In this document: positions 56,789 through 64,000 of the stretch, one piece after another
How the letters are laid out: every line of letters begins with the position of its first letter
Position numbering within the stretch: the first letter of the stretch is position 1
Source: Citrobacter sp. 18056
GTDB taxonomy: Bacteria > Pseudomonadota > Gammaproteobacteria > Enterobacterales > Enterobacteriaceae
Assembly (NCBI GenBank): GCA_902706235.1
Contig: CACSJR010000016.1
Span: forward strand, 1 to 64,000
Direction: 5' to 3'
Length of the DNA stretch: 64,000 bases
Program-made: the position numbers and the translations under genes
Notes under the pieces: generated by a model
What the model was told of the DNA's origin: nothing
The model's database searches: none
Seen by the model: the letters and a program-made list of their open reading frames with translations, nothing else

Positions 56789-57448
56789 ATGGATGTTTTA
56801 TTCTGGGTTGCTGCCAGTTTTGGTGCTGGAGTCTGGGTTGGAGTACAGCATAGAAAAAGTCAGCGAAAACCCTTTCGGAAATCCACATCGGAGAACTGTA
56901 CTCTCCGAAGTAAAGCTCCGCCAACAACTTGTACTCCCGCGCCGTCGCCACCTCCGCCTGTTAAATATCGGCACTCACGTTGGGAAGAGAAAGAGGATTT
57001 ATTCTGGGGAATGGTGAAAGAAGGTGTCATTCTTGAAAACAAAAAATACATGACAACCTCCACAGAAAAACAATATCTGGAAAAGCTCGAAAAGTGGTTT
57101 GGTCAATATTGTCGGATATTTTGTCAGGTGAGTCCCGGGCGCTTTTTGAAGTTACCGGATCAAGATGCGTTCAGTGCTGAAGAAAGAGCTCGTTTCTTTA
57201 CCCAGTTTAATGCGATGTCCGTGGATTATGTTCTGGTCTCCAGAAAGAATAACAAAATTGTCTGCGTCATCGAACTGGATGATAAAAGCCATGAGCTGGA
57301 TGAGCGTATTACACGCGATAAGCGGCTCGAGCATATGTTTGAAATGGCAGGTGTTCCGTTACTTCGTGTCAACGTTGCCGAAATGAACATTGAACCCCCC
57401 GTGTGGGATCGTCGTAAGGCAGTAGAAGAAAGAATGGCTGTTTCCTGA
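56789..57448 (+). CDS. DUF2726 protein inside the T6SS operon
   Basis: 219 aa from ATG 56789 (AGAGG upstream). One N-terminal membrane segment (VLFWVAASFGAGVWVGVQ), a Pro-rich basic linker (21-60) and a DUF2726 domain: TSTEKQYLEKLEKWF, Asp146 in SVDYVLV, then Glu162-Leu-Asp164 in VIELDDKSH, and RDKRLEHMFEMAGVPLLRV. This arrangement looks like a PD-(D/E)XK-type nuclease fold with changed catalytic residues. AT-richer than its neighbours tssA and tssF, so an insertion into the operon. Role unknown. Confidence 0.8.
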   Translation: MDVLFWVAASFGAGVWVGVQHRKSQRKPFRKSTSENCTLRSKAPPTTCTPAPSPPPPVKYRHSRWEEKEDLFWGMVKEGVILENKKYMTTSTEKQYLEKLEKWFGQYCRIFCQVSPGRFLKLPDQDAFSAEERARFFTQFNAMSVDYVLVSRKNNKIVCVIELDDKSHELDERITRDKRLEHMFEMAGVPLLRVNVAEMNIEPPVWDRRKAVEERMAVS

Positions 57449-57475
57449 AATTTTCTGAATTGAGTACCTTCTCCC

Positions 57476-59245
57476 ATGGATGATTTAACCCTTCGCTATT
57501 ACGAAGCCGAAATGCGCTACCTGCGCGAAGCCGGTAAAGAGTTTGCCCGCGCCCATCCCGACCGTGCGGCCATGCTCAACCTGGATAAATCCGGGGCGCG
57601 TGACCCGTATGTTGAGCGCCTGTTCGAGGGCTTCGCTTTCCTGATGGGTCGCCTGCGTGAAAAGCTCGATGATGACCTGCCGGAGCTGACCGAAGGGCTG
57701 GTGAGCTTGCTGTGGCCGCATTATATGCGCACCATTCCGTCACTCTCTGTAGTGGCGTTTACACCAGACTGGCGGCAACTGCGTAAAATGGAGGTGCTGG
57801 AAAACGGCTTCTCTGTACTGTCACGCCCGGTTGGGCCGGATAACACGGTCTGCCAGTACCGCACCACCCGTGAAGTGCCGCTTCAGCCGCTGCACCTGGC
57901 CGAAGCGCGCCTGCAGACTGAACCCGATGGCCGCGCCGCCATTCGCCTGCGCTTTGAGTGCCCGGACAAGGTGGACTGGTCGAAAGCCGGAATTGATAAG
58001 GTCGCCATTTATCTCGATGCCGACAGCCCGGTAGCTTCTGCCCTGCATCTGGCACTGACCCGCCGGGTTCAGGCGATGTATGTTCGTCACAGCGAAACCC
58101 GTACTGATCGGGTCCGCGTCGAAGGCCGGTGTAAGCCAATGGGCTTTGATGAAACTGACCGCCTGTGGGCGAAAGGGGATTCTGCATTCAGCGGCTACCA
58201 GCTGCTGCTGGAGTATTTCAGCTTCCGCGAGAAGTTTATGTTCGTGGAGCTTAACGGTCTGGAGCTTGCCGGGCTGAGTCAGAAAACCACCTGGTTCGAA
58301 ACTGATATCGTGCTCGACGGTGGCTGGCCCTCTGACATGCCGTTTGAGACCGACAACTTCCGTCTGCATTGCGCGCCGGTCATTAACCTGTTCTCGCTGG
58401 AGGCCGATCCGCTGACGCCTGATCCGCTGCAGAACGAATACCTGTTGCGCCCGATGCGTGTGCAGGACGGGCATACCGAAATCTACAGCGTGGACTCCAT
58501 TCACGGCGCGGTGAAAAACGGTAAACACCCGTACGTGCCGTTCACCAGCTTCCGCCACCGCGGCGGCATGATGCGCCACGATGCACCGGAGCGTTATTTC
58601 CATACCCGCGTGAAGCGTGGTCCGTCGGGACTGTATGACACCTGGCTTATCCTCGGCGGCAGGTCGTTCGAGCTGGAGCAGTTGTCGCAGGCCCCTGAAT
58701 CGCTCTCCATCCGCATCACCGGTACTAACGGCCAGCTGCCGCGCCGCTCACTGGAAAGCACCCTGCTTGACCGGGTGGTGAAAGCGGGCAAGGTACCGGT
58801 CAGGGTCCTGAACCTGAAAGTGCCGACCCTGCCGCTGTATCCACCGGCGAATGACCGCTTCCACTGGCGGGTAATGAGCCACCTGGGCTCCAGTTTCTTA
58901 AGCATGATGGATAACCCGGAAGTGCTGCGCGGCACACTGGCGTTGTACGACTGGACGGATGATGAGATGAACCGCCGTCGCCTGGACGCTATCGTGGCGG
59001 TGAAGCACACGCTTATCCGTCGCTTTGAGAAGGGCTTTATGCTGCGTGGGGTGGACATTGAAATCACGCTGAATGCCGATAATTTTGCCGGGGAAGGGGA
59101 TGTCACCCTGTTCGGTGAAATGCTGCACCGCTTCTTTGCCCTTTATGCCGATGTCCACCTCTTTAATCAGCTCACGCTGGTACTGCAACCGACAGGGAAA
59201 CGACTGCGATGGAAAGAGAATCACAGCCAGCACATTCCGGGCTGA
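57476..59245 (+). CDS. tssF: T6SS baseplate protein TssF
   Basis: 589-aa baseplate wedge protein. Starts MDDLTLRYYEAEMRYLREAG, then AHPDRAAMLNLDKSGARDPY and LPELTEGLVSLLWPHYMRTI; all are family hallmarks. It forms a TssF2-TssG wedge bound to TssK. Normal length. Its 3' end overlaps tssG by 37 bp. Confidence 0.96.
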   Translation: MDDLTLRYYEAEMRYLREAGKEFARAHPDRAAMLNLDKSGARDPYVERLFEGFAFLMGRLREKLDDDLPELTEGLVSLLWPHYMRTIPSLSVVAFTPDWRQLRKMEVLENGFSVLSRPVGPDNTVCQYRTTREVPLQPLHLAEARLQTEPDGRAAIRLRFECPDKVDWSKAGIDKVAIYLDADSPVASALHLALTRRVQAMYVRHSETRTDRVRVEGRCKPMGFDETDRLWAKGDSAFSGYQLLLEYFSFREKFMFVELNGLELAGLSQKTTWFETDIVLDGGWPSDMPFETDNFRLHCAPVINLFSLEADPLTPDPLQNEYLLRPMRVQDGHTEIYSVDSIHGAVKNGKHPYVPFTSFRHRGGMMRHDAPERYFHTRVKRGPSGLYDTWLILGGRSFELEQLSQAPESLSIRITGTNGQLPRRSLESTLLDRVVKAGKVPVRVLNLKVPTLPLYPPANDRFHWRVMSHLGSSFLSMMDNPEVLRGTLALYDWTDDEMNRRRLDAIVAVKHTLIRRFEKGFMLRGVDIEITLNADNFAGEGDVTLFGEMLHRFFALYADVHLFNQLTLVLQPTGKRLRWKENHSQHIPG

Positions 59246-60288
59246 CAGAGAAACTTGCCGGTGATATCTGGCGGGTCAATTTCTACCGCTTCTGTCAGTT
59301 GCTGGAGCAGGAAAATCCGGATGCACCGAATCTCGGCAGTACCGAGAAACTCTCCTCCGACCCGGTGCGCTTTCGTCCGTGGCCGGGAATGGGCTTCCCG
59401 GTCAGCGAACTGAAAGCGGTTGAAACCGATGAAGATTACCCGGACTTGTCGCCGACTGTGCGCACCACCTTCCTCGGAATGTACGGCGTGGACTCGCCAC
59501 TGCCGACAGCGTATCTCGATGATATCGCCCAGCGCCGGGAAGGGCACGAAGCCACCACCGCATTTCTCGATATATTCAGCCACCGTATCCACACCCAGTA
59601 CTATCGCATCTGGCGTAAGTACGCCTACCCGGCGACCTTTGAAGCCGGTGGCGTGGATGATACCTCCCAGTGCCTGCTGGGTCTGGTGGGGCTGGGTATC
59701 CCGGGGACGGCAGAGCAGGTGGCCACCCCGGTTTCCCGTTTCCTGGCGCTGCTCGGCACCATGCGCCTGCCGACCCGCAATGCCGAAGGGATACGCCAGC
59801 TGGTGAGCCTGCTGGCCCCGGAGACCCGGGCCACTGTTATCAGCCCGGACCCGGTAAAAGTCCCCGTGGAGAACCGCAGCGGACTCGGCAAAGCCAGCCG
59901 CGTGTCGCTCTCACAGCGTGCCACACTCGGCAAAACCGGCAAAGAGGCCTGCAGTCGTATCCTGCTGATGCTGGCAACCGACAACCCGGACGAGGCGCAG
60001 GGCTGGCTGCCCGGCGGTCAGTTACACACCGACCTGATGGTACTGCTGCGGGTGTACATGGGTTACCGCTCCGATGTGCGCCTGCGTCTCACGGTACCGG
60101 TGAATTGCCTGCCCGAACCCCGTCTGGGTAAGAATAACCGGATACAGCTGGGTCGTACCGGCGTGCTGGGCCTGAAGCGTGACCGTCCCGCAACCCGCAC
60201 GCACCTGGCCGTGAGTCTTGGCACTTATGAAGGCCTGACCTGTGAAACCCTGCTGCCGGCAGAGCCCGGTGGCTACCGTTTCGACTGA
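59209..60288 (+). CDS. tssG: T6SS baseplate protein TssG
   Basis: 359-aa protein with FYRFCQLLEQENPD, VRFRPWPGMGFPVSEL and YGVDSPLPTAYLDDIAQR, typical of TssG (VasB). Starts at ATG 59209 within tssF, a usual overlap. Wedge partner of TssF. Confidence 0.95.
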   Translation: MERESQPAHSGLTEKLAGDIWRVNFYRFCQLLEQENPDAPNLGSTEKLSSDPVRFRPWPGMGFPVSELKAVETDEDYPDLSPTVRTTFLGMYGVDSPLPTAYLDDIAQRREGHEATTAFLDIFSHRIHTQYYRIWRKYAYPATFEAGGVDDTSQCLLGLVGLGIPGTAEQVATPVSRFLALLGTMRLPTRNAEGIRQLVSLLAPETRATVISPDPVKVPVENRSGLGKASRVSLSQRATLGKTGKEACSRILLMLATDNPDEAQGWLPGGQLHTDLMVLLRVYMGYRSDVRLRLTVPVNCLPEPRLGKNNRIQLGRTGVLGLKRDRPATRTHLAVSLGTYEGLTCETLLPAEPGGYRFD

Positions 60289-60350
60289 TATACAGACACA
60301 CAACACATTCAACACGCCCCTGTTTCTGAAGGCTGAAAAGGACTCCCTGA

Positions 60351-60878
60351 ATGACTTTTGCTTCCCTGTCGCGCAGTGCTGCACTGATACTGCTCTGTTC
60401 CTTGTTGAGCGCATGTGGCCTGACCCAGGCCGTATCGGATGGCACGGTCAGCGCCACCAAAGCCATCTTCTACAAAAAAATAAAAGTGCTGCATCTGGAT
60501 TTTGAACCGCGTTCGGCCATCAACGCCGATGAGGCGCAGGCCCCACTGGCCACCATGGTGCAGGTTTACCAGCTGAAAGACCGCCAGAAAGTGGATGCGG
60601 CGGACTACCAGAAGCTGCTGCGCGATGCGGATAACACCCTCAAAGAGGACATCGTCGCCAGTAAGTCGCTGCTGGTGATGCCCAAAGGCAGCGTGACTCT
60701 CAATATGCCGATGAGCGAAGAGGCGAAATTCGTGGTGGTGGTGGGGCTGTTCAACCGTCCGGATATTCGCAACAACACCTGGAAGTTAGTGCTGAGCCTC
60801 GATGACCTCGACCCGGACAAGCCGCGCACTATCCAGCTCAACAGCACCGGGCTGACGCTGGTTCCGGTGAAGGAGTAA
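60351..60878 (+). CDS. tssJ: T6SS outer-membrane lipoprotein TssJ
   Basis: 175-aa lipoprotein with lipobox LLSAC (Cys22), then a transthyretin-like beta-sandwich: MVQVYQLKDRQKVDAADYQ, LLVMPKGSVTLNM, VVVVGLFNRPDI. It sits on the inner face of the outer membrane and holds the end of TssM. AAGGA is 8 bp before the ATG. Confidence 0.95.
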   Translation: MTFASLSRSAALILLCSLLSACGLTQAVSDGTVSATKAIFYKKIKVLHLDFEPRSAINADEAQAPLATMVQVYQLKDRQKVDAADYQKLLRDADNTLKEDIVASKSLLVMPKGSVTLNMPMSEEAKFVVVVGLFNRPDIRNNTWKLVLSLDDLDPDKPRTIQLNSTGLTLVPVKE

Positions 60879-60882
60879 GGCA

Positions 60883-63414
60883 ATGGATATGACGTCAGAT
60901 AACTGGCTGGCGCTGTTTGACGGACAGACCCGCTACAGCCTTGAGATTAACGACAGTACCCTGAAGCCGGATGTGCTGAACTTCCACGGACGCGAAGCGC
61001 TGAATGAACCGTTCAAATGGCGCATTGAGTTCACCACGCCGCAGAAAGGTATCACGCGTGAGGATGCACTGCTGAAGTATGCCACCCTCAGCATGCTCTC
61101 AGGCCGTGTGGTGCAGGGCATTATCACAGGCTTTGAACACCTCAACGAAACGGCAGACCAGACACATTTTGCCGTGACGCTCTCCTCACGTCTGGCACTG
61201 CTCGCCCATACCCGTCGCTGTGCGGTGTACCAGAATGTCTCGGTACCGGAACTGGTGGAGCAGGTCCTGCGCAGCCACGGCCTGGAAGGGGCCGATTTTG
61301 AATTCCGGCTGGAGCGTACTTACCCGGTCCGCGAACTGATAACCCAGTGGCGGGAGACCGACCTGAAGTTTATTCAGCGCATCCTTGCCGAAGACGGCAT
61401 CTGGTTCCGCACCGGCGTCAACACTACCACCGGGCTGGACACGGTGACCTTTGGCGACAGCCAGTTGCAGTATCAGTTTGATGTGAACCTGCCGTACCGT
61501 GAGCCTTCCGCCCTCCATGACGGCGCGGTGGAAGCGGTGTGGGATGCCAGAGTATGGCACCACACGGTGACCGGCAGCGTGGCCACGCGGGATTATAACT
61601 ACCGCAACGCCAGCACGCCGATGGATGTGACCGTCAGTGTCAGAAATGAGGCGGCTACCACTGGCGAACATTACCGCTACCTTGCCCCTTATCGTGACGT
61701 GGGGGATGACACCACCTCAGAGCCGGAAACCGAAAGCGGCGCGTTTTATGCCCGCATTCAGCATGAGCACGCCCTCAATAATGCTATTCGTCTGCACCTG
61801 TTCAGCAATGCCAGCCACCTGACGCCGGGTATGGTTCTGGAGACCGGCGACAGTGACGTGCCGGAGCTGAAAGAGGGGATGGTGATTACACTCGCCACCT
61901 TCCGCGCGGCCCGTGATACCCGTCTGCTCGTTTCCGTCTGGGGCATGCCCTACAGCGAGCAGTTCTGTTTCAGACCCGAGCCTGCACCGCGTCCGCTGAT
62001 TGCCGGCACGCTGACCGCCCGCGTCGAGAGTGACGAGAATAATGCCCCGTATGCGCACCTCGATGAGACGGGGCGCTACCGGGTGAAGCTGGACTTCAGC
62101 CGTGAAGATGCCGAACAGGGCTACAACTACCTGTGGGTACGCCAGGCGAAACCGTATGCTGGTGAAACGTACGGCTGGCACACACCACTGATTAACGGTA
62201 CCGAAGTGGGGATTGCTTTTGACGGCGGTGACCCGGACCGGCCGTATATCGCCCATGCGTTTCATGACTCAGAACATCCGGATGTGGTGACCCGCGATAA
62301 CCGCAGTCAGAACATCCTGCGCACCGCCGGTCAGAATGAACTGCGGATGGAAGACCAGCGCCAGAGTGAACATATCGCACTCACTACGCCGTTCGGGGCC
62401 ACGGCACTGAACCAGGGTCACATCGTCGACGCAGAGAATGAACCACGGGGAACCGGGTTTGAGCTGCGCACCGATGAGTTTGGTGTTATCCGTGTGGCAA
62501 AAGGGCTGCTGGTCACCGCCGATGGCAAAGTGCACGGCGAAGGTGATGTGCTGGATATGGACGTGGCACTGCAGGAGATTGAGGCCGTCCGTACGCAAAT
62601 CGAGGGACTGGCCAGCGCCACCCGGCAGGCAAAAGCCCTGGAGGCTGATATCGCCAGTCAGCAGGCGATGTTCAGCACCCGCCTGAAAACCCTCAATGAG
62701 ATGATCCACTTTTCGGCCCCTGAGGGGATAGCGTTCACCAGCGCTGAGCATCTGCAGCTGGCGGCCGTGAAGAATGTTGCCCTGAATGCCGGTGGTGATA
62801 TCAGTATCGGGACCCAGGGGCATATCACCGGACTGGCGGGCGACAGCGTGGGCATGTTTGCCCAACACGGTAAGCTGAGCCTGATTTCGGCTCAGGGGGC
62901 TGTACAGTTTCAGGCGCAGAACGGGATGATACACCTCAGTGCCGAGCAGAAGCTGACCCTCATTTCAGCAAAAGAGATGCTGCTGGCCGGGAAGAAGCGG
63001 ATACGTCTGGTTGGCGGCGGCAGCTCCATCCTCATCGAGCAGGGACAAATCAAGTACGAGACTGCTGGTACCTATACCCGCAAAGCCAGCCGGCTGGATA
63101 CGGAAGGTGGGGTCAGCCGGCCACTTGTTTTCCCTGAGATGGGCATTTCACATGCTTATTCTGCTGTTTATCAGTTGCAGGATGAGCAGGGCAGGCTCCT
63201 TGCAGGAAGGCCCTATCACCTGAAAACCCCTTCCGGGCAGGAAGCGAGCGGATTCAGTGATGCAGAAGGCCGAACCGTAGCGGTATATACCCGTGAGCAG
63301 GAAGCCGTAGACCTGCATGTCGTACCGGACAAGCCGCAGCCGGAAGAATCCATGTGGTTTATCGGTGATGGCGACCAACAGCAACTGACAACCGAATTCA
63401 GGGAGGATGTGTAA
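60883..63414 (+). CDS. vgrG: T6SS spike protein VgrG (copy 2) with C-terminal extension
   Basis: 843-aa spike protein, paralog of the first VgrG; both share GLEGADFEFRL, YPVRELITQWRETDL and FDGGDPDRPYIAHA. The gp27, OB and DUF2345 parts are complete. From about residue 742 there is a 100-aa extension (AYSAVYQLQDEQGRLLAGRP, DLHVVPDKPQPEESMWF) resembling a transthyretin/Ig-like module, used in some VgrGs as a cargo-docking site. The stop overlaps the next gene (TAATG), which is probably its cargo. AAGGAG lies upstream. Confidence 0.95.
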   Translation: MDMTSDNWLALFDGQTRYSLEINDSTLKPDVLNFHGREALNEPFKWRIEFTTPQKGITREDALLKYATLSMLSGRVVQGIITGFEHLNETADQTHFAVTLSSRLALLAHTRRCAVYQNVSVPELVEQVLRSHGLEGADFEFRLERTYPVRELITQWRETDLKFIQRILAEDGIWFRTGVNTTTGLDTVTFGDSQLQYQFDVNLPYREPSALHDGAVEAVWDARVWHHTVTGSVATRDYNYRNASTPMDVTVSVRNEAATTGEHYRYLAPYRDVGDDTTSEPETESGAFYARIQHEHALNNAIRLHLFSNASHLTPGMVLETGDSDVPELKEGMVITLATFRAARDTRLLVSVWGMPYSEQFCFRPEPAPRPLIAGTLTARVESDENNAPYAHLDETGRYRVKLDFSREDAEQGYNYLWVRQAKPYAGETYGWHTPLINGTEVGIAFDGGDPDRPYIAHAFHDSEHPDVVTRDNRSQNILRTAGQNELRMEDQRQSEHIALTTPFGATALNQGHIVDAENEPRGTGFELRTDEFGVIRVAKGLLVTADGKVHGEGDVLDMDVALQEIEAVRTQIEGLASATRQAKALEADIASQQAMFSTRLKTLNEMIHFSAPEGIAFTSAEHLQLAAVKNVALNAGGDISIGTQGHITGLAGDSVGMFAQHGKLSLISAQGAVQFQAQNGMIHLSAEQKLTLISAKEMLLAGKKRIRLVGGGSSILIEQGQIKYETAGTYTRKASRLDTEGGVSRPLVFPEMGISHAYSAVYQLQDEQGRLLAGRPYHLKTPSGQEASGFSDAEGRTVAVYTREQEAVDLHVVPDKPQPEESMWFIGDGDQQQLTTEFREDV

Positions 63415-64000
63415 TGGAATTGCCTGATTTACCCGATACCCCGAGCGCTGACATCCCCACTGGGACCAATAATCAGCCGTGGGACTGTACGACAACCGGC
63501 GTTGAAATGGTGGAGAAACAGACGCGCTTACCGACAACCAACAACCGCCAGTATCTGCATATCAAAGTAGAGTACGCGATGCGTTTCCCACGGTTGTCGG
63601 CAGAAATCCGTCGTAACGGTAAAAACTATCAGATGAGCCTCAAGCAACTGATGATGAGTGGCCTTATCCGCGCGGATGAAATCAGTCACGATTACCGGTG
63701 GTGGTATAAAGCCGAAGTCCCGTTTGATATGCGAACGACTCCGCCACGCCCGTTTCTCAGTAGTTCGTTGCTGGGTGAAGGCATTGGCAGACGACATACC
63801 ACCAACCCTTTTCCCGTGCCAGGTCGGGGGATTTACCGGCGTCCGGATGTCATCATTGTAAAAAACAATAATGATCGCTGGCCGGGGCTCGCCGGACCGG
63901 ATACGGAAGGCCAGATGCATGTGGATAATCTTGAGCGCCTGGTAGAGGTGAAGTTTCCCGGGGACGATTTTAAGAGCAACCAATACAGAGATTACATGCT
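63414..64000 (+). CDS. Putative VRR-NUC nuclease T6SS effector (partial)
   Basis: 195 codons are visible; the gene continues past the window. MELPDLPDTPSADIPTGTNN is a short leader. The region GIYRRPDVIIV (Asp145), LVEVKFPGDD (Glu178-X-Lys180) and SNQYRDYM matches the core of VRR-NUC domains (PD-(D/E)XK nucleases with a Q-x2-Y ending), as in TseV-type DNase effectors delivered by VgrG. It is translationally coupled to the second vgrG. An immunity gene would be expected right after it, outside the window. Confidence 0.78.
   Translation, partial: MELPDLPDTPSADIPTGTNNQPWDCTTTGVEMVEKQTRLPTTNNRQYLHIKVEYAMRFPRLSAEIRRNGKNYQMSLKQLMMSGLIRADEISHDYRWWYKAEVPFDMRTTPPRPFLSSSLLGEGIGRRHTTNPFPVPGRGIYRRPDVIIVKNNNDRWPGLAGPDTEGQMHVDNLERLVEVKFPGDDFKSNQYRDYM

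Noticed and set aside
45430-61340. Long repeated DNA between the two vgrG genes as a mobile repeat
   Set aside because: The similarity follows the paralogous coding sequences and is not identical; it is gene duplication, not a transposable element.

Overview
The window is chromosomal DNA of an enterobacterium. It opens with the end of an rRNA operon (5S rRNA, tRNA-Asp) and the conserved block dkgB-yafC-yafD-yafE-mltD-gloB-yafS-rnhA-dnaQ-tRNA-Asp found in Escherichia, Citrobacter, Enterobacter and Klebsiella. The core proteins are close to, but clearly diverged from, the E. coli ones as I remember them. A major-facilitator exporter also sits between yafC and yafD, unlike E. coli K-12. I therefore favour an Enterobacter/Citrobacter/Klebsiella-like host; species cannot be fixed from the sequence alone.

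Layout. (1) 1-9.7 kb: core genome, ending at the second tRNA-Asp gene (aspV position), a known integration hotspot. (2) 9.8-16.0 kb: a minus-strand CP4-44/CP4-57-like block: DUF4942, DUF5983, toxin cbtA, antitoxin cbeA, yeeT-like, RadC-like, ArdB antirestriction, a periplasmic protein, a DUF4234 membrane protein, DUF932 and DUF905. (3) 16.0-21.7 kb: an AT-rich plus-strand module with two inovirus-Gp2/YfjJ-like proteins, a YfjI-like (DUF3987) protein, an XRE regulator and an Mrr-like nuclease without a methylase. (4) 21.7-24.0 kb: minus-strand block ending in a YfjP/YeeP-type GTPase that shares operator-like sequences with block 2. (5) 24.4-25.0 kb: fragments of IS2-like and IS21-like transposition genes. 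(6) 25.1-32.1 kb: a complete type IC restriction-modification operon, hsdM-hsdS-prrC-hsdR, with the PrrC anticodon nuclease inside it, the arrangement of the E. coli prr locus. (7) 32.3-34.4 kb: an uncharacterised ORF and a minus-strand protein built from six SANT/Myb-like repeats. (8) 34.9-64.0 kb: a plus-strand type VI secretion (T6SS) cluster: tssB, tssC, tssK, tssL, an OmpA-domain tagL, hcp, clpV, an LprI-domain protein, vgrG, a chimeric GH19 lysozyme-like effector, a candidate immunity protein, a PAAR protein, an unknown membrane protein, tssM, tssA, a DUF2726 protein, tssF, tssG, tssJ, a second vgrG with a C-terminal extension, and a VRR-NUC-type nuclease effector cut by the window end.

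How they work together. The island combines anti-phage functions (type IC R-M with its PrrC tRNA-Lys nuclease back-up, a lone Mrr-like endonuclease, CbtA/CbeA), a mobile-element antirestriction protein (ArdB), and an antibacterial T6SS whose two VgrG spikes each precede a likely cargo: a peptidoglycan hydrolase and a DNase. The most notable items are PrrC with all catalytic residues intact; the GH19 effector with a sharp composition break between delivery region and toxic domain; the DUF2726 nuclease-fold-like gene inside the T6SS operon; the six-repeat SANT protein; and a shared palindromic operator upstream of two separated parts of the CP4-like element. No integrase and no tssE were found in the window.
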